Shown piece by piece: positions 6,940 to 13,401 of a DNA stretch of 22,094 nucleotides. The position numbers were made by a program, and so were the translations under genes. Source of the stretch: Gammaproteobacteria bacterium. Its GTDB lineage: Bacteria > Pseudomonadota > Gammaproteobacteria > SZUA-152. Position 1 is the stretch's first letter. Each line of letters starts with the position of its first letter. The notes beneath the pieces are model-generated. The model saw only the letters and a list, made by a program, of their open reading frames with translations. It had not been told where the DNA came from and did no database searches. Location of the stretch: assembly GCA_030617485.1 (NCBI GenBank), contig JAUWVK010000009.1:1-22094 (forward strand). Reading direction: 5' to 3'.

Positions 6940-8214
6940 TTAACTACCCCTGCAATACACGGCTGATTCGGCGAACACCTGCTTGAGGTTGAAGTTACTT
7001 GCCTGGAAGTTTTCTATCAGGCCACCCGGGCCGCTGATCTTGTTGCGATCTGCCGCATCCACCGGGTCTCGCAGACAAACATTCTTGAAAACTTTTTTGA
7101 CCTGACATTGTGCGAAGGCGTAACTGTCCGCCAGTTCACGGCCCATGGAAGCAGCGCCTGTACCGGAACCTGTGCTGCTGCTGCCTGTTGCCCAGCCCCA
7201 GCCCATCACGCTATTGGGTCCGGCACGCCAGTAGTTGTCCCAGCGATCACCTGGATTGTCTGGTGGGTTGTGTTGAGTGACATAACCGAATTCGAAGTTG
7301 TTGCCATTGATGAGGTATTTGGGTTGCACGATGGCGTCGGTGAAGCCCATAAAGCCGTCATCAGTATTGGGGTCCATGTCTGGATCATCAATATAATCGT
7401 AATAGGCAAGCGCCTGGGTCATGGGATCCATGCCAGCATGGCAACCTACGCAGGCATTCATGTATATGCGGCTATCGCCACCGGGGCTCCGGGAAACATC
7501 TTGGCGAACCCTGTCCGGGCTGCGGGTGGTGTCTTTGATTTGTTCCAGATCAGTACAGAGATGGTTGAGCAGGGTAAAACGAAACATGGCGCGATTGGTG
7601 CCGTCGATTAAAAAAGCTCTGGCGCCCTGACGAGTGCTCATAATGCCAGCAGCAGCTGCGGCTGAAGCCTGTGTAGTTTGTGTCAATATGTCCTGCAAAT
7701 CGGAATTTTGATCATCTATGGCTTCATAGTGGGCATTGCTGTTGGCTGAATTGGCAGGTGAAATGCCAGTGCCGACATAAAGGATGTTGTCATAAAGGAT
7801 GCGGCGGAAGTCGAGATCATCTCGAACAACGCCAATTACTGTGGCGGTGTAATCATTAAGAGGTGCGAAGACGGTTTGTTCTTCGTTGGTCCATGGGGTA
7901 ATAAAATTTTTCAGGGTAACGCGATAAAAATCCTGGCCAATGCATTCGTCACCAGCGCCATCGTTGGTGATAGCATCCAGGGCTGCATCGTTAGCATTGC
8001 CGGCAGTCACTTTGGTTTGCAGTTGATCAAGGCAGGCGGCGCTTGGTGGTGTGCCTACAAGTCGGTCATGGATACGTTTTGCCTGGTCGCGAGCACCAGC
8101 ATGGGCATTTGATGAGGCACCAATTGCCAGAAATACCGCTAGCAGGGAAATGATTACCACAGGCAGAAGCCGAGTTTGTTTGGCTTCCTGTTGTTGGTAA
8201 GTTTCGATACTCAT
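6940..8214 (-). CDS. Exported mono-heme c-type protein, DUF1588/DUF1585-like
   Basis: The protein has 424 residues. A hydrophobic segment (17-33) precedes AHA-G, a good signal-peptidase site near residue 39; an uncleaved anchor is also possible. A single heme motif CVGCH (255-259) continues as AGMDPMTQALAYYDYID. This closely resembles the C..CH..MDP.G.ALE.FD pattern of DUF1588-type proteins from planctomycetes and other bacteria. The end (FAQCQVKKVFKNVCLRDP and NFNLKQVFAESAVYC) resembles the following DUF1585 part. The N-terminal RIHDRLVGTPPS and DDLDFRRILYDNILYVG recall DUF1549/DUF1592-type helices. It is the first gene of the operon, with AAGGATG as ribosome site and a long leader carrying a CRP-type site. 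Function is unknown; redox or substrate handling in the periplasm is inference. Confidence 0.82.
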   Translation of the reverse strand: MSIETYQQQEAKQTRLLPVVIISLLAVFLAIGASSNAHAGARDQAKRIHDRLVGTPPSAACLDQLQTKVTAGNANDAALDAITNDGAGDECIGQDFYRVTLKNFITPWTNEEQTVFAPLNDYTATVIGVVRDDLDFRRILYDNILYVGTGISPANSANSNAHYEAIDDQNSDLQDILTQTTQASAAAAAGIMSTRQGARAFLIDGTNRAMFRFTLLNHLCTDLEQIKDTTRSPDRVRQDVSRSPGGDSRIYMNACVGCHAGMDPMTQALAYYDYIDDPDMDPNTDDGFMGFTDAIVQPKYLINGNNFEFGYVTQHNPPDNPGDRWDNYWRAGPNSVMGWGWATGSSSTGSGTGAASMGRELADSYAFAQCQVKKVFKNVCLRDPVDAADRNKISGPGGLIENFQASNFNLKQVFAESAVYCRGS

Positions 8215-8401
8215 AACATCATCCTTAAAATAATATCTCAGTGCGCTTTTTGTTTTAATGTGTCCTACTGCACCTGATTAAAATTCAGGGGCTGCATTAT
8301 GGGACTTGTCGTCAGCGCTGTCACCGAGGCTTCCTGGTTTGGTATCTTTACCAACAGTGTTCAGTTGCCTGGCCCTGTTTATGCTTTACATGTCCGCTTA
8401 G

Positions 8402-8407
8402 CTTATA
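8402..8407 (-). promoter_or_regulatory. -10 box candidate of the heme-protein operon
   Basis: On the minus strand the hexamer reads TATAAG, five of six consensus bases, with a start predicted near 8395. The centre of the CRP-type site would then lie about 44 bases upstream, close to the -41.5 position of class II activation but about three bases off. No good -35 is present, as is usual for activator-dependent promoters. Confidence 0.45.
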
Positions 8408-8431
8408 TTCGGGAAAAAAGGCCTGAATCAC

Positions 8432-8447
8432 TGTGATAACGATCACA
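8432..8447 (-). promoter_or_regulatory. CRP/Vfr-type binding site
   Basis: TGTGA-TAACGA-TCACA gives both half-sites of the CRP consensus exactly, with the canonical six-base spacer. It lies 218 bases upstream of the first heme-protein ATG. It is the only perfect site noticed in the window. The spacing to the -10 candidate suggests activation of the three-gene operon by cAMP-CRP or an orthologue. Confidence 0.65.
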
Positions 8448-8654
8448 AATTACATGAGTTTTCAGCGAGATATCATATTTTGTAGGTCTATGCAGTGTGC
8501 TTTTTATCATTAATACCTCTAAACGATAGTTTTGGGCATTTTGTTCCCCGAACATGGTAGGCCGGGCATACACGGTGGTCAGTTGGTATATATAGTAGGG
8601 ATGGGGCTGGATTCTAGCTTGTTGTGGAAACAGACTCGCTTGTCGGTCAGGAGA

Positions 8655-9776
8655 TTAGGGCTTCAGCCTTTTTTTAATGGCAGCTATGTGTTCATCGGCA
8701 CCCCAAATGAGTTTCTTGTTGCAGTATTCCAGCAGAGGGATGATTTGCGCCGCAATCGCATTAAGGTGAGGGACGAGTGCATCGGGTCTGCCCTGTAACA
8801 GGATACGGATTGCAGCATCGATACTGATTCTCTTTTTCGCGGCCTTTTTCTGCTCAGTAGCCATGAGGCTGTTACCGCCCGCGGCCTGTGCTTTGGTAAC
8901 GTACTTTTCAGCAAGAGAGAGATATTCCTCAATAGCCTGTACTTTATCGACGCCGTGATTGACCAGGCCAATACTAACGGTGAGGGAAAGGTCTGAATGC
9001 TCATTGTTGAATGGCGATTCAGAAATCTGTTTCCGTATGCGATTACAGACAATTTCAGCTTCTGACCAGCCCAGTGTTGGCGCAATAATCGCAAAGCGGG
9101 AATTGCTGGTTCTGGCCAGGGTATCTTCTGTACGGATGCTGGTCTTTAGTGATTTGGCAACAGCGGTTAGAGCATTGACGATGATTTTTTTATCACCGGT
9201 GGCTCTGAGGGCTTCGAAATTATCCATACCGACTACGATGACAGACAGGTCATGATCGTGACGGGCGGCAAAGGCAAGATCCTGTTTGCCGCGTGTCAGG
9301 AAATAGTTTTTGCTGCGGATGCCGGTGGCTTTATCGTCGGTGCTTTGTTTTTCCAGATCACTGGTGGTTTTAACCTGTTTGGCCTGTGAGCGAACACGGG
9401 CCAGTAACTGGGCCTTATCAAAGGGTTTGGTGATGAAGTCAGTGGCACCGATTTTCAGTGCTTCCTGCCGGGATTCTTCATCCTCGGCAGCCGTGATCAT
9501 GATGATGGGGATTTCCTGAAGGCGCTTGTCATCATGGGCGCGGATACGCTCAATTAATTCATAACCATCCAGTTTGGGCATGCCGGCATCGGTGAGTACA
9601 ACCTGGATTTTTTTATCGGCCAGCAGGGCTTCCCAGCCTTCTTCACCATCGATGGCCTCAGCAATTTCGAATTCATCCTGCAACACGTTGGAGAGGGACA
9701 CTCGCACCAGGCGCGAATCATCCACGATGAGTATGCGAGGTTTAGGTGATTCCTGATTGTCGGGTGATTCAGCCAT
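8655..9776 (-). CDS. Response regulator with degenerate GGDEF domain
   Basis: The 373-residue cytoplasmic protein starts with a CheY-like receiver. Its acidic pair is DD 19-20, the phosphoacceptor is Asp63 (VLTDAGMP), Thr95 lies in IIMITA, and Lys117 in ITKPFD. A GGDEF-fold domain follows (about 150-305), recognisable from LSVIVVGMDNFEALR, IRTEDTLAR, SLTVSIGLV and AEKYVTKAQAAGGNS. The catalytic loop, however, reads SNSRF (224-228) instead of GGDEF. Diguanylate cyclase activity is therefore not expected, and a sensor, binding or scaffold role is likelier. The basic C-terminal 60 residues are helical and unrecognised. No histidine kinase is adjacent. AGGA lies upstream of the ATG. Confidence 0.88.
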   Translation of the reverse strand: MAESPDNQESPKPRILIVDDSRLVRVSLSNVLQDEFEIAEAIDGEEGWEALLADKKIQVVLTDAGMPKLDGYELIERIRAHDDKRLQEIPIIMITAAEDEESRQEALKIGATDFITKPFDKAQLLARVRSQAKQVKTTSDLEKQSTDDKATGIRSKNYFLTRGKQDLAFAARHDHDLSVIVVGMDNFEALRATGDKKIIVNALTAVAKSLKTSIRTEDTLARTSNSRFAIIAPTLGWSEAEIVCNRIRKQISESPFNNEHSDLSLTVSIGLVNHGVDKVQAIEEYLSLAEKYVTKAQAAGGNSLMATEQKKAAKKRISIDAAIRILLQGRPDALVPHLNAIAAQIIPLLEYCNKKLIWGADEHIAAIKKRLKP

Positions 9777-9820
9777 TTTTTTCCTACACTCACGCGGTTT
9801 TGCACCGGAGAGGCGTTATT

Positions 9821-9848
9821 ATTCTAATATCCTCATTCATAGCGGCAA
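9821..9848 (-). promoter_or_regulatory. Candidate promoter for the response regulator
   Basis: On the minus strand TTGCCG (9848-9843) and TAGAAT (9826-9821) are separated by 16 bases, matching four and five of six consensus positions. The start would be near 9814, about 38 bases before the ATG. This gives the regulator its own transcript downstream of ilvA. Confidence 0.4.
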
Positions 9849-9904
9849 AATAGCCAGATAATTCAATGAAATATATAACTATTTTTTTTAAGGTTTCTTG
9901 CGAT

Positions 9905-11419
9905 TTAACTTAAAAATATCTTATAGGCCGGGTTGTCTGTTTCTTCCCATGATTCATAGCCCAGCTCATCCAGAAACTGCTGAAAATCATCATTATCTTG
10001 AGTAGGCACCTGGATACCGGTAAGGATACGGCCATAGGCAGCGCCGTGGTTGCGGTAATGGAACAGGCTGATATTCCAGCGTTCGCCAATACGATTGAGG
10101 AATCGCAATAATGCGCCCGGGCGCTCCGGAAACTGGAAGCGAAACAGCCGCTCGTTTGTTACGCCGGTGCTGTGTCCGCCCACCATATAGCGAACATGAA
10201 CCTTGGCCATTTCGTTGTCCGTCAGGTCGAGGATGTCATAACCCCCGGTTTTCAGATCGTGGATGAGGCTGTCTTTTTCGGTATCACCACCACGCATTTT
10301 AACACCGACAAACACGTGGGCCTGGGTGGGGTCAGAATAGCGATAATTAAATTCGGTGATACCGCGCAGGCCGATGGTGTCACAAAATTTGCGGAAGCTG
10401 CCTTTTACTTCAGGGATCGTCACACTGATTAAGGCCTCACGGCGTTCGCCCAGTTCGGCCCGTTCAGCCACATGCCGCATGCGGTCGAAATTCATATTGG
10501 CGCCACTGTCGATAGCAACCAGCTCCTGACCATGAACATTGTCGCGGCTTACGTATTTTTTTAGCCCGGCCACTGCTAGCGCACCCGCGGGTTCAGTGAT
10601 GGATCGGGTATCGTCAAAAATGTCTTTAATGGCTGCACAGATTTCATCAGTGCTGACCAGAATCACTTCATCCACGATTTCGCGGGCAAGACGGAAAGGC
10701 TCTTCGCCAACCTGACGCACGGCAACACCGTCAGCAAAGATGCCGACCTGATCCAGGATTACGCGTTCGTCCGCCTCAAGAGCACGAAACATGCACGGGG
10801 CATCATCGGGCTCAACACCGATGATTTTGACCCCCGGGCGAACTGATTTTACATAGGCGGCAACACCGGCAATCAGTCCGCCGCCACCCACTGGCACAAA
10901 GATGGCGTCCAGTTGGTCTTCGTGCTGATTGAGGATTTCCATGCCAATAGTGCCCTGGCCAGCGATCACATCGGGGTCGTCGTAGGGATGTATGTATGTC
11001 ATGTCCCGCTCATGAGCGAGTTCGTGAGCGTGGGTTGAGGCATCGTCATAGGTATTGCCATGCAGTATGACTTCACTACCGAGCTGTTCGACAGAACGCA
11101 CCTTTATATCAGGTGTGGTTTTTGGCATGACGATCAGCGCTTTGAGGCCCAGGCGACTGGCCGATAGAGCAACGCCCTGAGCATGGTTGCCGGCCGAGGC
11201 AGCGATGACGCCTTTCTCACGCTGCGCCTCATTGAGGCTGGATATTTTGTTATAGGCGCCGCGCAGTTTAAAAGAAAATACAGGCTGCAGGTCTTCACGT
11301 TTGAGCCACACACGGTTATCCAGGCGAGCCGAAAGTGAAACTGCCAGCTCAAGGGGGGTTTTTTGGGCGACATCGTATACACGCGCGTCCTGGATTTTTT
11401 TAACGTACTCTTTCAACAT
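9905..11419 (-). CDS. ilvA: Threonine ammonia-lyase (threonine deaminase), biosynthetic
   Basis: This 504-residue PLP enzyme converts L-threonine to 2-oxobutanoate plus ammonia, the first step to isoleucine. The PLP lysine is Lys51 in FSFKLRGAYNK, SAGNHAQGVA binds the cofactor/substrate, and VGGGGLIAGVA is the phosphate-binding loop. The C-terminal third has two ACT-like regulatory domains (ALISVTIPEVKGSFRKFC and RLFRFQFPERPGALLRFL), the arrangement of the long, isoleucine-inhibited form rather than the short catabolic enzyme. The N-terminus MLKEYVKKIQDARVYDVA fits pseudomonad-type IlvA and supports the ATG at 11419, although no clear Shine-Dalgarno precedes it. It is divergent from rpiA, with 93 bases between them. 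Confidence 0.95.
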   Translation of the reverse strand: MLKEYVKKIQDARVYDVAQKTPLELAVSLSARLDNRVWLKREDLQPVFSFKLRGAYNKISSLNEAQREKGVIAASAGNHAQGVALSASRLGLKALIVMPKTTPDIKVRSVEQLGSEVILHGNTYDDASTHAHELAHERDMTYIHPYDDPDVIAGQGTIGMEILNQHEDQLDAIFVPVGGGGLIAGVAAYVKSVRPGVKIIGVEPDDAPCMFRALEADERVILDQVGIFADGVAVRQVGEEPFRLAREIVDEVILVSTDEICAAIKDIFDDTRSITEPAGALAVAGLKKYVSRDNVHGQELVAIDSGANMNFDRMRHVAERAELGERREALISVTIPEVKGSFRKFCDTIGLRGITEFNYRYSDPTQAHVFVGVKMRGGDTEKDSLIHDLKTGGYDILDLTDNEMAKVHVRYMVGGHSTGVTNERLFRFQFPERPGALLRFLNRIGERWNISLFHYRNHGAAYGRILTGIQVPTQDNDDFQQFLDELGYESWEETDNPAYKIFLS

Positions 11420-11476
11420 GGGCGTAAGGTAACAGCTCGTTGTGGTTCTGTCAGGCGCGCCAATGGGTTAGCTGCG

Positions 11477-11497
11477 TTATAATGACGCCAATTATAA
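11477..11497. promoter_or_regulatory. Palindromic -10 element shared by the ilvA/rpiA gap
   Basis: TTATAAT (11477-11483), seven bases, then ATTATAA (11491-11497) form a perfect inverted repeat. Each arm contains a consensus TATAAT: 11478-11483 on the plus strand (rpiA, start near 11490) and 11496-11491 on the minus strand (ilvA, start near 11484). No good -35 was found for rpiA. The minus-strand candidate TTGATT (11521-11516) has a long spacer. The repeat could be two overlapping promoters or a promoter with an operator. Confidence 0.45.
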
Positions 11498-11512
11498 GAA
11501 AGGGCATGAAAA

Positions 11513-12169
11513 ATGAATCAAGACGAAATGAAACAGGCGGTGGCGGCTGCAGCAATTGAATACATCAAGCCGGGTATGATTGTGGGTGTGGGCACTGGCA
11601 GTACGGCAAATTTTTTCATCGATGAGCTGGCCAAAATCAAGGGCCAAATTGAGACCACGGTGGCTAGTTCCGAAGCTTCAGCTGATCGCCTCAGAGGCCA
11701 CGGGATTCCGGTGGAAGACCTGAATATGGTGGATGTTATTGATGTGTATGTGGATGGCGCTGATGAATCCAATAAATACCTGCATTTGATGAAAGGTGGT
11801 GGTGGAGCGCTGACCCGTGAAAAAATTGTCGCGGCAGTGTCTAAACAGTTTGTCTGTATAGCCGATGAATCCAAGCTGGTGGATATCATGGGCAACTTCC
11901 CTTTGCCAGTTGAAGTTATTCCCATGGCGCGATCCTATGTGGCTCGCGAGTTGGTAAAGTTGGGTGGCCAGCCTGCCTATCGAGAGGGTTTCGTAACAGA
12001 TAATGGCAATGTGATTCTTGACGTGCATGGGCTGGAAATCATGAATCCAGTGGAATTTGAAAATACACTGAATGGCATTGTGGGCGTAGTCACCAACGGC
12101 CTGTTTGCGGTTCGACCGGCCGATGTATTGTTGTTGGGTACTCCGGATGGTGTGAAAACTATCACTTAA
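11513..12169 (+). CDS. rpiA: Ribose-5-phosphate isomerase A
   Basis: This 218-residue cytoplasmic enzyme interconverts ribose 5-phosphate and ribulose 5-phosphate in the non-oxidative pentose phosphate pathway. Typical motifs in order are [16 protein letters not shown] (phosphate binding), [19 protein letters not shown] [27 protein letters not shown] and [33 protein letters not shown] comes at the end. Length is normal for the family. AGGG (11501-11504) lies eight bases before the ATG. An upstream ATG at 11506 is in another frame and is ignored. It stands divergent to ilvA, an arrangement I have seen associated in related bacteria. Confidence 0.95.
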   Translation: MNQDEMKQAVAAAAIEYIKPGMIVGVGTGSTANFFIDELAKIKGQIETTVASSEASADRLRGHGIPVEDLNMVDVIDVYVDGADESNKYLHLMKGGGGALTREKIVAAVSKQFVCIADESKLVDIMGNFPLPVEVIPMARSYVARELVKLGGQPAYREGFVTDNGNVILDVHGLEIMNPVEFENTLNGIVGVVTNGLFAVRPADVLLLGTPDGVKTIT

Positions 12170-12171
12170 AA

Positions 12172-12327
12172 ATGGTCTATTTTCCCCAATACGGCGTTGG
12201 AAGGTTTTTGCAATCCATATTAACGCTCATGTTAACTCTGGTTCTCAGCCATTTTGTTGGGAACAGAATCGTCCGCCTGAATTTAGGGGAAAGTCTTGAG
12301 AAAAATATCCTAATTTTTACTATCTAA
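12172..12327 (+). CDS. Possible small membrane ORF (51 aa) between rpiA and the zincin-like gene
   Basis: An ATG two bases after the rpiA stop opens a 51-codon frame that fills the whole gap. It ends in TAATG, so its stop shares one base with the ATG of the next gene. The product starts MVYFPQYGVGR and has a hydrophobic stretch (12-29, FLQSILTLMLTLVLSHFV), a basic patch (NRIVR) and a short hydrophobic end. Neither this ORF nor the following gene has a good Shine-Dalgarno, so the frame may exist to couple translation. A 150-base frame open by chance is not rare, hence the low confidence. No family is recognised. Confidence 0.28.
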   Translation: MVYFPQYGVGRFLQSILTLMLTLVLSHFVGNRIVRLNLGESLEKNILIFTI

Positions 12328-13100
12328 TGAGCGCATTTCGACAATTTCGCATTTTAGTGTTGCTGATCATTTTATTTCTGGTCGCGGCGGGCACTTACTT
12401 AACACAGTTGCGGAGTACTTCCTGGGATCGCCCGCTTACTGTTGCAATTTACCCAATCAACGGTGATGGCAGTACGGTGTCGCGAAACTATATTGATGGA
12501 TTGTCTCTAGAAAATTTTAAAAATATCGAGACTTTTTTTGTTGATGAAGCGGAGCATTATGGGCTGTCATTGAAACATCCGGTGGAATTGGTAATGGGAC
12601 CAGTATTAACTGAATCACCCCCAGAGCCACCCAGGGGCAGAAATATTCTGGGAGTGATGTGGTGGAGTCTGAAAATACGATTTTGGACAAGAAATATTTC
12701 TAAGGAGTACGGTCCGCCAGCCGATATCCAGATGTTTGTATTGTTTCACGACCCTGAAACCAGTCCTCGCCTTGCTCACAGCTTAGGGCTGCAAAAAGGT
12801 TTGCTTGGTGTGGTGCACGCTTTTGCTAGTTGGCGCCAGGCTGGCAGCAATAATGTGGTGATAGCGCATGAGCTGTTGCACACTCTTGGGGCCACCGATA
12901 AGTATGATTTGCAAACTAATCAACCTATTTACCCAATAGGATATGCTGAACCGGAAAAAACTCCGCTGTTGCCGCAGGAATATGCAGAGATCATGGCGGG
13001 TCGTATCCCCTTATCGAAACATGAGGCAGAGCAACCCGAAAATCTAGACTCGGTATTGGTGGGTGAATATACGGCGATTGAGATTCACTGGATTGATTGA
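12327..13100 (+). CDS. Membrane-anchored zincin-like protein (HELLHxxGxxD)
   Basis: The protein has 257 residues. An N-terminal membrane anchor or uncleaved signal (9-26, ILVLLIILFLVAAGTYL) is followed by a domain probably in the periplasm. Near the C-terminus, VIAHELLHTLGATDKYD (178-194) carries the zinc motif HExxHxxGxxD: His181, Glu182, His185 and the candidate third ligand Asp191. About 30 residues later AEIMAGRIP (220-228) could be the methionine turn of metzincin-like enzymes. The HExxHxxGxxD form is known in some secreted metalloproteases, where Asp replaces the third His. Peptidase activity is inferred and the substrate is unknown. No Shine-Dalgarno precedes the ATG, which overlaps the stop of a possible small ORF. 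I do not recognise a named family. Confidence 0.75.
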   Translation: MSAFRQFRILVLLIILFLVAAGTYLTQLRSTSWDRPLTVAIYPINGDGSTVSRNYIDGLSLENFKNIETFFVDEAEHYGLSLKHPVELVMGPVLTESPPEPPRGRNILGVMWWSLKIRFWTRNISKEYGPPADIQMFVLFHDPETSPRLAHSLGLQKGLLGVVHAFASWRQAGSNNVVIAHELLHTLGATDKYDLQTNQPIYPIGYAEPEKTPLLPQEYAEIMAGRIPLSKHEAEQPENLDSVLVGEYTAIEIHWID

Positions 13101-13121
13101 GGCTCTCAGCTATATGCCGGG

Positions 13122-13307
13122 TTACAGGTTTTTTACCCTGGTTGCACCACAACGTTTGCAGCGAAATAGAGTAACCAGCTTTCCCGATCTAGAATCGAAT
13201 TGTTTTTCCTGACTGATGTCCCATTTGTGAAAACCACTTCGACATAGGGATTTACCTTTGAATTTATCTTTGGGGCGAATTTTTTTAAAAGGCAAAATAT
13301 CGGCCAT
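13122..13307 (-). CDS. Small Cys/His-containing protein (61 aa), zinc-ribbon-like
   Basis: This basic 61-residue protein starts MADILPFKKIRPKDK and contains LCRSGFHKW in the first half and FRCKRCGATRV near the end. One Cys, one His and a CxxC pair could bind one metal ion like a short zinc ribbon. The ATG at 13307 is preferred. A TTG at 13322 would add five residues (MDKRP) but has no better ribosome site. No signal or membrane segment is present. It converges with the zincin-like gene (21 bases between the stops) and is divergent from the DUF72 gene. Small proteins of this pattern occur in other marine Gammaproteobacteria to my knowledge, but their role is not known to me. Confidence 0.65.
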   Translation of the reverse strand: MADILPFKKIRPKDKFKGKSLCRSGFHKWDISQEKQFDSRSGKLVTLFRCKRCGATRVKNL

Positions 13308-13387
13308 GGGTCTTTTATCCAATGAGTCTTGTGTTCTTAGCTACAGCATAATTATGTATCAATTAACGTAGTAACATCATACAAAAT

Positions 13388-13396
13388 TTATCCACA
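13388..13396 (+). promoter_or_regulatory. Perfect DnaA-box 9-mer before the DUF72 gene
   Basis: TTATCCACA matches the strong R1-type DnaA box exactly and ends five bases before the DUF72 ATG. Only one copy was seen and there is no AT-rich unwinding array, so this is not an origin. It could be a regulatory box or a chance 9-mer. Confidence 0.3.
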
Positions 13397-13401
13397 GACA
13401 A

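Larger units (their letters stand above)
8215..8654. other. Long regulatory leader of the heme-protein operon
   Basis: This 440-base gap lies between two minus-strand genes. It holds a perfect CRP/Vfr-type site (8432-8447) and a -10-like hexamer (8402-8407), implying an untranslated leader of about 180 nt before the operon. Nearer the regulator gene, 8540-8654 carries only a small hairpin (GTTCCCCGAAC, 8542-8552) and no clear terminator. No convincing ORF was seen on either strand. Confidence 0.6.

Noticed and set aside
7108..7611. 167-aa plus-strand frame inside the mono-heme protein gene
   Set aside because: It is antisense to a well-supported exported heme protein and its translation has no domain pattern or initiation signal.
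2374..8214. Cytochrome operon as a mobile or recently acquired island
   Set aside because: No integrase, transposase, tRNA or flanking repeats were seen, and base composition does not look obviously different by eye.
13388..13396. DnaA box as sign of a replication origin
   Set aside because: Single copy, no cluster of boxes, and no dnaA, dnaN, gidA or similar origin-linked genes nearby.
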